A DNA stretch of 64,000 nucleotides. Source: Streptomyces sp. ST2-7A. Its GTDB lineage: Bacteria > Actinomycetota > Actinomycetes > Streptomycetales > Streptomycetaceae. The stretch is taken from contig NZ_JAJUWS010000033.1 of NCBI RefSeq assembly GCF_021390475.1, positions 1 through 64,000 of the forward strand. Direction: 5' to 3'. The position numbers and the translations under genes were made by a program. This document shows, in pieces, positions 43,147 to 50,704 of this stretch (its first letter is position 1; every line of letters begins with the position of its first letter). Below the pieces are notes generated by a model. The model was not told the DNA's origin and did not search any database. It saw only the letters and a program-made list of their open reading frames with translations.

Positions 43147-43176
43147 TTCACCCCCTACCGGTCGGTAGGGGGTGAA
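43147..43176. promoter_or_regulatory. Perfect 14-bp inverted repeat upstream of the Crp/Fnr gene
   Basis: TTCACCCCCTACCG (43147-43160) is exactly mirrored by 43163-43176 around GT. It lies 90 bp before the Crp/Fnr start, with no gene ending there, so an operator is more likely than a terminator. The core TACCGGTCGGTA recalls TetR-family operators. Confidence 0.6.
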
Positions 43177-43608
43177 GACGGCAGTTGACGGGCTGTCGCC
43201 CTGTCGGCCCCGGAGGACGGGCGGGCGCCGCTCCGAACCCGGCCCGCTTCGTTCCCCGCGACCGGAACGCCCCGACATCCGAGGTGGGGGGCCACACCGA
43301 ACACACCGAACCGGGGAAACGGAAGAAAACCTCCGGCCCCCGACTTGGCGGAAATTCGGGACCCGGCCACCCCTTCCCGACCATTCGCCCCCACCGCATG
43401 GCCGAGGTGCGCTATGGCGGGCGGGTGAACGGCCCGCCCCCGCGCGTGGAAGGCCGGCCACCCTCGACAGCCCTGTCACCGACGGGACGCGGCGAGCGGC
43501 CGGTGGGAAACGTTCCGAACCCCGTCGCGGGCGTCCGGCCCGCTACGCGTCCTCCCGGGCGACCGGCGCGGGGGCTCTCGGCGGGTGTTCCGTCCCCGCC
43601 CGGGTCGC
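43177..43608. other. Intergenic region, nothing clear
   Basis: About 430 bp between the palindrome and a small minus-strand gene. Open frames here lack ribosome sites and plausible protein sequence. GC falls around 43320-43360 (GGAAGAAAACC), perhaps marking the edge of a promoter or an old insertion. Confidence 0.4.
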
Positions 43609-43941
43609 TCAGGGAACGGCCGGGATGGAAGTGGCCCCGGTCGGGTCGCCCTCGCCCTTCCCGACCGGCGGGAACGCGGGAAGGCGGGCGCCGCGCGCCT
43701 CCGCGACCCGGTGCACCTCGCGCAGCGCCTCCGCCATGCGTCTCACCAGGTACCGCAACTGGTCGTCGGTGACCCGGCGGTCGTCCACCATGTCGGCGGC
43801 GTGACCGAGCAGGACGAGGGCCGTGTCCAACTGCACCTCCTCCACCCGGTGGAGGAGGCGGGACTCGCGACCGGCCGCGTCCCGCGCCGGGAGGGGTGAC
43901 CGGGCCGCCGGGCAGGGGGCACCTGTCGTGGGGGCGCTCAC
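43609..43941 (-). CDS. Small helical protein, function unknown
   Basis: The 110-residue product starts at GTG 43941 after GGGGGAG. Its core is two predicted helices: RLLHRVEEVQLDTALVLLGHAADMVDDRR and VTDDQLRYLVRRMAEALREVHRVAEARG. The ends are Pro/Ala/Gly-rich. No signal peptide or membrane helix is seen. It lies divergent from the XRE/DUF397 pair, about 390 bp away, and small helical proteins of this type are often found near such regulators. I do not recognise a named family. Confidence 0.7.
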   Translation of the reverse strand: MSAPTTGAPCPAARSPLPARDAAGRESRLLHRVEEVQLDTALVLLGHAADMVDDRRVTDDQLRYLVRRMAEALREVHRVAEARGARLPAFPPVGKGEGDPTGATSIPAVP

Positions 43942-44334
43942 GCGGTCACTCCCCCGGCGCGAACCGCTCGCCACCTCCCGGGAACGGCCCCCGGCGCGGG
44001 TCCCGGGGCGGACCCCGCCGCTCGGCGGTGGCGGGCCGCCCCACGCCGCCCCACCTCGGGCTCACGGCCGGCAGCGGGACATGCCCGGTGACGGCCGGAC
44101 GCCGGGCGGAGGAACCGCGTCGGCGGTTCGGGAAGGCGGGCGATGAGTCGGCGCACGGCGTCACTCCACGGTTCGGGTGTTCCCACCCCGGCGGCTCGGA
44201 CCGCGCCGGGGTCGTCGCGGAGCCGGCCGCAAGCAAACTCCGCTCCGTATCGATTCACTCACACAGTGAGAAGCGACGGGCTACGCTGACCAGGGGTTCG
44301 GAGTGACGTTCCACCTGTCACGCGGGAGTTGACC
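43942..44334 (+). other. Divergent promoter region before the XRE gene
   Basis: No gene is seen in these 393 bp. Near the XRE start, GC drops. A palindrome CTCAC-ACA-GTGAG lies at 44258-44270, and TACGCT at 44282-44287 is a fair -10 box, 47 bp before the ATG at 44335. The rest is unremarkable. Confidence 0.45.
44258..44270. promoter_or_regulatory. Short palindrome CTCAC-N3-GTGAG upstream of the XRE gene
   Basis: The 5-bp inverted repeat sits 65-77 bp before the XRE ATG, overlapping where a -35 box would be for the -10 TACGCT at 44282. It is a plausible operator for autoregulation by the XRE protein. Assignment rests only on symmetry and position. Confidence 0.4.
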
Positions 44335-45129
44335 ATGAGCAATACCTATGGGGAATGGTTGCGGGAACAGCGCGCGGCTGCCGGCATGACCCAGCAGGAG
44401 TTGGCCGACGCGGCGATCATGACCCGCTCGCACATCGCCCACATCGAGGCGGGCCGTCGCGTCCCCTCACGGGAGGACGCCCGCCGCCTGGACCGGGTCC
44501 TCGACACCGGCAACGTGCTCACCAGCTTCCTCCCGCAGAAAGACGTGGCCGTCGCCGACTACTTCGAGGCCGCCCGCCACCTCGAACAGCAGGCCACCGT
44601 CATCCGCGAGTTCGCCCTGTCGTGCGTTCCCGGCATCCTCCAGACGGAGGCGTACGCACGCGCGATCCTTCGCAGCGGCTTCGCCCCCTTGAGCGATGAG
44701 GAATGTGACAGGCTCGTCGTCACACGGCTGGAACGCGCGAAGATCCTCACCCACCGCCCTCTTCCCGTGGTGTGGGCGCTCCTCGACGAAGCGGTTCTAC
44801 GCCGCCCGGTCGGTGGATCGGCCGTGATGGCCGACCAGATCGCTCATCTCGTCCGGCTCTGCGAGGAGGGACGGGTGCGGCTCCACGTGTTGCCCTACGG
44901 GTTGGGCGCCCATCCCCTGATGCAGGGCATGTTGACCCTGATGTGGTTCGAGGACCAGCCCTCCGTCGCCTACTCGGAGGGATTGCGGGTGGGGAGGGTG
45001 CACGACTCCCCGACCGTGGTCGAGCGGTTGCAGAACGCCTACCATCAGGCTTTGGGGGACGCGTTGCCGTCGAAGGAGTCCCATACCCTCCTGCGAGCGA
45101 CCGCGAAGGAACATCAACGTCATGCCTGA
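44335..45129 (+). CDS. XRE-family regulator with DUF5753 (Scr1-type)
   Basis: The 264-residue product has an N-terminal XRE helix-turn-helix (YGEWLREQRAAAGMTQQELADAAIMTRSHIAHIEAGRRVPS, residues 4-45). The DUF5753 domain follows (about 70-255) with FALSCVPGILQTEAYARAIL, VVTRLERAKIL, LHVLPYGLGAHPLMQGMLTLMWF. This architecture is common and multi-copy in Streptomyces. ATG 44335 follows GCGGGAG; the in-frame TTG six bases upstream is less likely. The downstream DUF397 gene overlaps by 8 bp, and such pairs act together, with the DUF397 partner relieving the XRE effect in studied cases. Confidence 0.95.
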   Translation: MSNTYGEWLREQRAAAGMTQQELADAAIMTRSHIAHIEAGRRVPSREDARRLDRVLDTGNVLTSFLPQKDVAVADYFEAARHLEQQATVIREFALSCVPGILQTEAYARAILRSGFAPLSDEECDRLVVTRLERAKILTHRPLPVVWALLDEAVLRRPVGGSAVMADQIAHLVRLCEEGRVRLHVLPYGLGAHPLMQGMLTLMWFEDQPSVAYSEGLRVGRVHDSPTVVERLQNAYHQALGDALPSKESHTLLRATAKEHQRHA

Positions 45130-45343
45130 CCTCGCCGCCCCGATCGCTTCCATATCCGGGAGGTGGCACAGGTCGTCGTACAGCGGCCCCGAGGGCGGCA
45201 GTTGCGTGGAGATCATGGACGGCCACCCCTCCGCCGTCCCCGTCCGCGACTCCAAGAAGCCCCGGGGCCCCGTCCTCACCTTCACCCCCGAAAGCTGGAC
45301 CGCCTTCCTCGCCACCACCGACCGCACCTCATCCACCATCTGA
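45122..45343 (+). CDS. DUF397-domain small protein (partner of the XRE regulator)
   Basis: The 73-residue product has the family pattern: GRWHRSSYSGPEGGSCVEIM, then VPVRDSKKPRGPVLTFTPESWTAFL. The RSSYS and VRDSK motifs are typical of DUF397. Its ATG lies within the end of the XRE gene (8-bp overlap), so the two are co-translated. DUF397 proteins are small, soluble partners of XRE/DUF5753 regulators. GC drops sharply just after its stop. Confidence 0.95.
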   Translation: MPDLAAPIASISGRWHRSSYSGPEGGSCVEIMDGHPSAVPVRDSKKPRGPVLTFTPESWTAFLATTDRTSSTI

Positions 45344-45580
45344 GCAACTCTGACAGAGTCGTTTTACAGAAACAAAGACCTTGAGTGGAATCCCAAGAGA
45401 CCCTATCAGGAATTCACCAAAAGAGGCAAAAACCTTAAATCGAAGATCAAGAAAGTTCAGGCACGACACAGGCGCCATCAAAGCAAACTTATCCCCGGAC
45501 TTCCCACCAGCCATCGAAATCGGAAACCTCCCTGGGAAACCCTCACCAGGAACCAAACCCAGATGAGAACCGGCAGTCAC
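45329..45580 (-). CDS. Doubtful small ORF downstream of the immunity-like gene
   Basis: An 83-codon frame starts at GTG 45580 with a GTGA overlap to the immunity-like gene's stop and shares that gene's low-GC codon use. Its end overlaps the DUF397 gene antisense by 15 bp. The sequence (LNFLDLRFKVFASFGEFLIGSLGIPLKVFV) is not recognised and may be a remnant. I list it because the coupling signal is good, but coding is unproven. Confidence 0.3.
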   Translation of the reverse strand: MTAGSHLGLVPGEGFPGRFPISMAGGKSGDKFALMAPVSCLNFLDLRFKVFASFGEFLIGSLGIPLKVFVSVKRLCQSCSDGG

Positions 45581-46002
45581 CCACCCTCCCCGGGATTGCC
45601 GATGTCAATAACTACCGTCACCCCGGAAGTCGACCTGAAGATCGCCTCTCCTTCGATCAGGGAAACCCCAACAAAAGGATTCGACTCTTCGAAATACATG
45701 ACCCAAATGAGCCCTCCCTTCTCGTCCATTCTGGCAAAGAATCCTTCAGATCCATACGAACCCTCCCCTCGGCAAATTTCCCCACCATCACCCGTCTCCC
45801 GCGTACCGGTGACATCAACCGGTGTAACCCAGTCCGGGTTTTTCCCTAGCTCAAATTCAAGGTCGAACTCACCTCCGAAACTCACTCCGGAATCAGATTC
45901 ATCATCCAACTGCACATCGATCGACACCCCTCTTGAGACCATGCGAAGAGCATCGCGGATGAAAACTTTCCCGTCTCCCCAAAGCCCTGAAGCAATACTC
46001 AC
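45577..46002 (-). CDS. Probable immunity protein for the orphan RHS toxin tip
   Basis: The 141-residue acidic product starts at GTG 46002 with a 4-bp GTGA overlap to the toxin-tip stop, the arrangement expected of a toxin/immunity pair. Its content (DVQLDDESDSGVSFGGEFDLEFELG, GGLIWVMYFEESNPFVGVSLIEG) suggests a small beta-rich, negatively charged protein fit to mask a basic nuclease. Codon use is markedly richer in A and T than that of neighbours, as is common for horizontally moved immunity genes. The family is not recognised, so the role rests on position. Confidence 0.68.
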   Translation of the reverse strand: MSIASGLWGDGKVFIRDALRMVSRGVSIDVQLDDESDSGVSFGGEFDLEFELGKNPDWVTPVDVTGTRETGDGGEICRGEGSYGSEGFFARMDEKGGLIWVMYFEESNPFVGVSLIEGEAIFRSTSGVTVVIDIGNPGEGG

Positions 46003-46400
46003 TTCCCACCACCTCCACCCTTGCACTGCACCGTCGGCCTTTCGGAGAGCCCTTGACTGGGCACTACACCACCAGCCCTTCTGCTCCTGGGATCGTTGAA
46101 CCTCTGCTGGAATTTATCTCCCCAGGTTTTCCCTGCCGTGGAATCGGGATGGGGAGCATTCGGGTCCACACGCTCGATCGGAACTTTAACCCCTGCCTCG
46201 CGAGCGGCGTCCAGACGGCGATTGTCATAGGTAACCAACTGGCCATCAACTTCCATAACCCTAAGCGGGCCCGACCTCCCCCAATCCCGCCTATTCGCCT
46301 TCATCTCATCAGCATAACTATTTTCCGATATGGCGCGCTGAGAAAAATTAATATCTCCCGGAGAAATCCATTCAGGTGCGAGCCCGAGGGGGTCGGCCCA
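45999..46400 (-). pseudogene. Orphan RHS C-terminal toxin module (ParB-like fold), lacking a start
   Basis: The frame reads WADPLGLAPEW at about 46400, the conserved junction between RHS repeats and a toxin tip, with no RHS core before it. The 120-residue tip (WISPGDINFSQRAISENSY, GPLRVMEVDGQLVTYDNRRLDAAREAGVKVPIERV) resembles ParB/sulfiredoxin-like nuclease toxins found at RHS ends. There is no ATG/GTG with a ribosome site in frame near the junction, so it is a displaced cassette rather than an independent gene. GC is lower than in the flanks. Such orphan tips can recombine onto a full-length RHS gene such as the one at 1-3503. Confidence 0.7.
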
Positions 46401-46522
46401 GGTCCGATGTCGGCATACGAACGGCCCCCGAATTGGGCGGGGTTCGGTCCGTGGTGTGGTGAGCCGGGCGCGAGGGCCACGAGGGTCAACCGGCGGTCGT
46501 GCCCGGGGCGGATGGCCCGGAT

Positions 46523-47986
46523 TCAGCGCTTCGGCGTGATGTTCGCGTTGAGGCGGAATAGATTGTCGGGGTCGTACTCCGCCTTGATCTCCGAGAGCCG
46601 CTCGTAATTCGTGCCGTAGCCCTCGTGCATGAGCTGTTCGCCCTCCTCGAGGAAGCCGGGGAAGTTGAGGTAGACGCCGCCGGTGGAGAACGAGCGCAGG
46701 TCGGCGAAGGTGTCGCGCACCCAGGCCACGTTCGCGGCCGACTCGGCCTCCGCCTCCCAGTTCGCCTCGATCCCGATCAGGTAGGGGGCGTCGCGGTTGG
46801 CGAAGGCGGTCTCCTCCTCGCCGACGCGGGCCATGGCGCCGCCCTGGTACCAGACGTCGATGGTGGACAGGGCGGACGGTGCCGCGGCGGCGTGCTCGGC
46901 GAGCCGCTTGATCAGCCCGTCGTCGAGCCCGGGCATGTTGATGGACTTCCAGTAGTACCGCAGGCCGTCGGGGTAGTCCTCGTCCACGGTCCCCTGCGCC
47001 TCCGCGTAGGGGACCGTCCCGCTGAGGTCCAGGATCGGCTCGGTGATCTCCCGTAGCGGTCGCAGGAGTCGCTCGCCCTCCTCCGGGTCGCCCGGGTAGG
47101 GTCCGAGCAGCGCCGCGTAGTGCTTCCCGCGTATCTCGGGCGGGAAGCTCTCCTCCTCTTCCGGGATCCTGCCGAGGATCCCGATCGGGGCGAAGTCGTC
47201 CGGTCTCTCGGACAGGCACCGCTCGCAGGCCCGCAGCACCTCCTCGGTGTGGGAGGCGGGGTGGAACACGAAGCAGAGGAAGACCTCCGGTCCGATGGGG
47301 TGCAGCCGGTACTCGAAGGCGGTGACGACGCCGAAGTTGCCGCCGCCGCCACGGATCGCCCAGAACAGTCCACGGTTCCGGTCCCCGTCGGCGACCAGAA
47401 GTTGCCCGTCGGCGGTGACGACCCGTGCGGACACGAGGTTGTCGCAGCTCAGTCCGTGCTTGCGACGGAGCCAGCCCATGCCTCCGGAGAGGGTGAGGCC
47501 GGCCGCTCCGGTCCCCGTCACCACGCCCAGCGGAGTGGCGAGCCCGTGGCGCTGGGTCTCGCGGTCGATGTCCCCGAGCGTGCAGCCACCGCGCGCGACC
47601 GCGCTCCGCTTCTCCGGGTCGACGTGGACCTCTCTCATCTCCGACAGGTCGATGACCAGGCCGCCGTCGCAGAGTGCCTGGCCGGCGACGCCGTGTCCGC
47701 CGCCGCGCACGGCGAGTGGCAGCTTGTTCTCGCGGGCGAAGTCGACCGAGGCGATCACGTCCTCGTCACCGGCGCACCGGGCCACCAGCGCCGGATGTTT
47801 GTCGATCATGCCGTTCCAGAGCCTCCGGGCCGGCTCGTAGTCGGCGTCGTCGGGCCGGATGAGGGCGCCTCGCAGCCGGGAGGCGAACGCGTCCACCAGT
47901 GGGGTCGGAAGGTCCGCCTCCCCACCGCGCCGTTCCCGCTCCCCGCTCGATGACCGGTCGCCGTCGTGGTGGTGCTTCCCGCTCAT
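46523..47986 (-). CDS. FAD-linked oxidase, berberine-bridge-enzyme type
   Basis: The 487-residue product has a PP-loop FAD-binding domain. LPLAVRGGGHGVAGQALCDGGLVIDLSEMR contains the His that binds FAD covalently in this family. GVVTGTGAAGLTLSGGMGWLRRKHGLSCDNLVSARVVTADG and GGGGNFGVVTAFEYRLHP follow. The C-terminal BBE motif YGTNYERLSEIKAEYDPDNLFRLNANI completes it. Such enzymes oxidise sugars, alkaloids or polyketides with O2. ATG 47986 follows GGGAGGTGA at ideal spacing. The first 25 residues are His/Arg/Ser-rich without a signal peptide. It stands alone between the toxin cassette and the cellulase gene, so the substrate is unknown. Confidence 0.93.
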   Translation of the reverse strand: MSGKHHHDGDRSSSGERERRGGEADLPTPLVDAFASRLRGALIRPDDADYEPARRLWNGMIDKHPALVARCAGDEDVIASVDFARENKLPLAVRGGGHGVAGQALCDGGLVIDLSEMREVHVDPEKRSAVARGGCTLGDIDRETQRHGLATPLGVVTGTGAAGLTLSGGMGWLRRKHGLSCDNLVSARVVTADGQLLVADGDRNRGLFWAIRGGGGNFGVVTAFEYRLHPIGPEVFLCFVFHPASHTEEVLRACERCLSERPDDFAPIGILGRIPEEEESFPPEIRGKHYAALLGPYPGDPEEGERLLRPLREITEPILDLSGTVPYAEAQGTVDEDYPDGLRYYWKSINMPGLDDGLIKRLAEHAAAAPSALSTIDVWYQGGAMARVGEEETAFANRDAPYLIGIEANWEAEAESAANVAWVRDTFADLRSFSTGGVYLNFPGFLEEGEQLMHEGYGTNYERLSEIKAEYDPDNLFRLNANITPKR

Positions 47987-48157
47987 GGTGGTCACCTCCC
48001 GGTTTTCAGCATCACCCCCGGCGGGATGAGGTGCCACCCGGGCTTTTCGCGCACCGTACGACTCGTGGGCGGGGCGGCCGTTTCCGGTGACGGGGCCGGG
48101 GTGACGGCAGGACCGGGCCCCGTGCCCGTTCGGCGATTCCGGCTTCGCCGGGCGGGC

Positions 48158-48193
48158 ACGGGGCGGAGCCCGGCATGGTGGGCTCCGCCCCGT
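48158..48193. terminator. Terminator hairpin downstream of the cellulase gene
   Basis: ACGGGGCGGAGCCC (48158-48171) pairs perfectly with 48180-48193 around an 8-nt loop. It lies just past the minus-strand GH5 stop. A second, weaker hairpin (arms 48118-48128 and 48153-48163) overlaps it. Confidence 0.75.
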
Positions 48194-48219
48194 CCGATGT
48201 GGGGGTCGTTCGGCGACGG

Positions 48220-49959
48220 TCAGCCGGCGGTGCCGGTGACGGTGCCGCCGGAACGGGTGAGGGTGTAGGTCACGGTGTCACCGCTCCAGAAGTGGAAGGT
48301 GAGGTTGACCGTGGAGTTGTTCCGCACGCCGTTGAAGAAGGCCGAGGGGAGGGTGATCCGCCCGGCCTCGTAGTCCGGGGAGAAGGCGGCCTCGAACTCC
48401 TTGAAGGAGGTCCAGTCGTGCGGGCCGGCGTTGCCGCCGTCCGCGTAGACGGCCTCCATGGTGGCGAGCTGGTCGCCGTTGAACCGGGTGGGGATCACGA
48501 GGGAGTTGGTGGTGCCGGAGGCGTTGGAGAGCCGCGGTGTCCTGTGGGTGATCACCCGCACATCCCAGGGGGCGCCGCCGGAGAACTCCAGCGTCAGCGT
48601 GGCCTTGACGCCCTGGCCGCCGCCGGCGGTGAGGCGGGTGAGGGTCGCGGCGGAGACGGTGAGCCGGTCGCCGTTCACGGTGTAGTCGGTACCGCGCGTC
48701 AGCTGCCGCGCGCCGTGGCGGACGGCGGTGAGGGTGTGACCGGTGGTGTCGAGGGTGATCTCGGCGTCGGTCACGGGCCGGGAGCCGCGCACGAAGATCT
48801 GGTCGGTGGAGGCGGTCGCCGAGGCGGTGGTCCAGCTGGTGGAGATCCGCCGGTACAGGGTCGGGTCGTTCCACGTCAGGGAGTTGCGGTTGAAGTGCTG
48901 GCCGTTGTCCCACCACATGGTGGTCAGGTCGCGGGCGCGCGCCCGGTTGCCGAAGTCCTCGAAGAACTTGAGCTTCTCGCCCTGCTGGACGGTGCCGGTG
49001 TGGCGGTCGAAGCCGAGGAGGCCGTACTCGCCGATGATCACCGGGATGCCGCGGGAGACGAAGGTGTCGTGGAGCCGGTCGAAGGTCTCGACCATGTCCC
49101 GCCGGGAGTCCTGCTCGTAGCGGGTGTAGCCGGCGACGTTCACGCTGAACGGCCAGAAGCCGTAGTAGTGGATGGTCGCGGCGAGGTTGGGGTCGTCCAG
49201 TTCGTCGAACGTCTCGGCCAGCTCGTCCAGTCGCTCCTGCTCGTGGGCGGCGTGGAGGGTGGTGAGGACCAGGAGGCGGTCGGCGTTGTTGCCGCCGGAG
49301 TCGCGGACGATGCCGTGGAAGGTGGTGTTGAGGTCGTGCAGCAGTTCGGCGTCGTGCGCGGCGCCGGAGCTGCCCTCGAAGTACGGCTCGTTGACGCTCT
49401 CGAAGCTCAGCTCGGGGGGCGCGTCACGGAAGGTCTCGGCGATCTGTTCCCAGCTCGCGGTGTACCGGGCCATCACCGTGTCGTGGTTCCGGGGCAGATT
49501 CATGATCCACTGCCAGGAGTCGTGATGGATGTTGATCATCACGTGGAAGCCCTCGTCGAGGGCTTGGTCGACGACCTCCTCGACGCGGTCGAGGTAGCTC
49601 TGGTCGATGGTGTAATCCGGGGCCCCGCCCTGCTGGGCGCTCCAGGTCACGGGGATGCGGATGCTCTCGAATCCCTGCGCTCGGATGGCGGCCAACTGCT
49701 GACGGGTGACCCGGGGGTTGCCCCAGGCGGTCTCGTCGCTGCCGACGGCGTCCAGGGTGTTGCCCAGGTTCCAACCGGGCTGCATGGCCGCGACCATGTC
49801 CATGGCGGAGGTGGTGGTCACATCCCCCACCGTCTCCCGGGGCGTCTCCTCGTCGGTGCCGTCCTCCCCCGCGAGGGCGGAGGTCGGCACGGCGGCCAGG
49901 CCGACGAGTACGGCGAGTGAGGTCAGGGCGGTCAGAAAACCTCGTGAACGGCTCTTCAC
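48220..49959 (-). CDS. Secreted GH5 endoglucanase (cellulase) with CBM_X2-like C-terminal module
   Basis: The 579-residue product has a Sec signal peptide (residues 1-30, ending PTSALA). The GH5 barrel (about 50-370) shows GWNLGNTLDA, ESIRIPVTW, VMINIHHDSWQW, the acid/base Glu in LSFESVNEPYF, the nucleophile Glu in PVIIGEYGLLGF, and TTMWWDNGQHF. After about 385 a beta-sandwich (TDAEITLDTTGHTLTAV...LTRGTDYTVNGDRLTVSAATL, GVKATLTLEFSGG) matches the CBM_X2 type. A last beta domain includes MEAVYADGGNAGPHDWTSF. It cuts beta-1,4-glucans outside the cell. GTG 49959 follows GAAGGGACGACC. No CebR-type operator is seen; a palindrome over the likely promoter may serve control. Confidence 0.95.
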   Translation of the reverse strand: MKSRSRGFLTALTSLAVLVGLAAVPTSALAGEDGTDEETPRETVGDVTTTSAMDMVAAMQPGWNLGNTLDAVGSDETAWGNPRVTRQQLAAIRAQGFESIRIPVTWSAQQGGAPDYTIDQSYLDRVEEVVDQALDEGFHVMINIHHDSWQWIMNLPRNHDTVMARYTASWEQIAETFRDAPPELSFESVNEPYFEGSSGAAHDAELLHDLNTTFHGIVRDSGGNNADRLLVLTTLHAAHEQERLDELAETFDELDDPNLAATIHYYGFWPFSVNVAGYTRYEQDSRRDMVETFDRLHDTFVSRGIPVIIGEYGLLGFDRHTGTVQQGEKLKFFEDFGNRARARDLTTMWWDNGQHFNRNSLTWNDPTLYRRISTSWTTASATASTDQIFVRGSRPVTDAEITLDTTGHTLTAVRHGARQLTRGTDYTVNGDRLTVSAATLTRLTAGGGQGVKATLTLEFSGGAPWDVRVITHRTPRLSNASGTTNSLVIPTRFNGDQLATMEAVYADGGNAGPHDWTSFKEFEAAFSPDYEAGRITLPSAFFNGVRNNSTVNLTFHFWSGDTVTYTLTRSGGTVTGTAG

Positions 49960-50464
49960 GGTCGTCCCTTCAGATCGTGTGCGTCCGAGCGGGACTCGAT
50001 GTGATCGTTTCCGGATGGCTCGCCGTACCGCCCCCGCCTTCCGGACCCGCCCCGGCAGGGGTGGGTTGCCGACCACGTCGGAGGCCCGCTCGTGGAACTG
50101 CGATACGTCGGCCTCGCCGCCTCACCGGCGGGAACCGGGGTGACCCGAAGGTGGCATCGTCGAACACATTCGACTTGATTCCGACATATTCCAACGAACG
50201 TATCCGTGACGTCGTGAACACGTCAATAGAGGTGGGGTGGGCGTTGCGTGAGGTCGGCAGGGGCGACCGGTGAAGACCGCCGAGGGAAGGGGCACCTCGA
50301 CCGCCCCGCCACCGAACCCCGGCCCGTTTCGCCCGTTTCCATCCGGTTATCCGACCGAGTGACGCGTCGCGCGGCCGGGCGAAGCCCCGTCACACGCGTT
50401 CCCGTTCCCGGCGCGCCGCCGATGTCCCGCCGACCGGGCGGGTACGACGACCGAGGAGGTCGAG
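49960..50464. other. Intergenic region between cellulase and proline-rich ORF
   Basis: These 505 bp hold an AT-richer stretch at about 50150-50240 with the promoter described separately and, farther right, GC-rich sequence leading to the ribosome site of the small ORF. No other gene is convincing. Confidence 0.5.
50197..50226 (-). promoter_or_regulatory. Likely minus-strand promoter with overlapping palindrome (cellulase gene)
   Basis: On the minus strand TTGACG (50221-50226) is followed after 18 bp by TACGTT (50197-50202), a good fit to a housekeeping promoter. The inverted repeat TGACGT-N7-ACGTCA (50207-50225) fills the spacer and touches the -35 box, as an operator would. The GH5 start lies about 230 bp downstream. 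Assignment to that gene is by position. Confidence 0.5.
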
Positions 50465-50635
50465 ATGACCGTCCCACCCCCCGATCCCGGACCACCGATC
50501 CCGGGGCCCGGCCCCGACCCGGTGCCGCCGACGCCCGGCCCCGGGCCGGGTCCCGGCGAGCCCGATCCCGTGCCGCGACCACCGGCGCCCGGACCCCTGC
50601 CCGAGCCGGAGCCCACGCCCCGGCCCGGTCGGTGA
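50465..50635 (+). CDS. Proline-rich 56-residue ORF
   Basis: ATG 50465 follows GAGGAGGTCGAG, one of the best ribosome sites in the window. The frame encodes TVPPPDPGPPIPGPGPDPV followed by more Pro-Gly/Pro-Glu/Pro-Asp and ends RPGR. About half of the residues are proline. There is no signal peptide, so it would be cytosolic, extended and poor in structure; long Pro runs would also stall ribosomes without EF-P. A strong terminator follows at once and argG starts 70 bp later. It may be a real small protein or a leader ORF sensing translation for argG. Family unknown. Confidence 0.5.
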   Translation: MTVPPPDPGPPIPGPGPDPVPPTPGPGPGPGEPDPVPRPPAPGPLPEPEPTPRPGR

Positions 50636-50645
50636 CGACCGTCAC

Positions 50646-50680
50646 GCCGGGTGCCGCCCCGAAACGGGGCGGCACCCGGC
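50646..50680 (+). terminator. Strong terminator hairpin between the small ORF and argG
   Basis: GCCGGGTGCCGCCCCG (50646-50661) is exactly complementary to 50665-50680 around AAA. It lies 10 bp after the small ORF's stop and only 25 bp before the argG start, so it insulates argG or takes part in its control. Confidence 0.8.
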
Positions 50681-50692
50681 ACGGCATGGCCC

Positions 50693-50698
50693 TAGGAT
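50693..50698 (+). promoter_or_regulatory. -10 box of argG, implying a leaderless mRNA
   Basis: TAGGAT (TANNNT type) ends 6 nt before the argG ATG at 50705, which would put transcription start at the A of the ATG. There is no ribosome site upstream of that ATG. ATGCATACATG around the start resembles half of a Streptomyces ARG box, so ArgR could bind here. Confidence 0.55.
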
Positions 50699-50704
50699 GC
50701 ATAC

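Noticed and set aside
42219..43151. Minus-strand frame of about 310 codons overlapping the Crp/Fnr gene
   Set aside because: It is a shifted frame of the Crp/Fnr gene with Gly/Arg-rich translation; only its last 11 codons are of interest, as a possible leader.
46401..47219. Extension of the orphan toxin frame upstream to an ATG at 47219
   Set aside because: This part is antisense-frame shadow of the BBE-like oxidase gene; toxin-like sequence begins only at the WADPLGLAP border.
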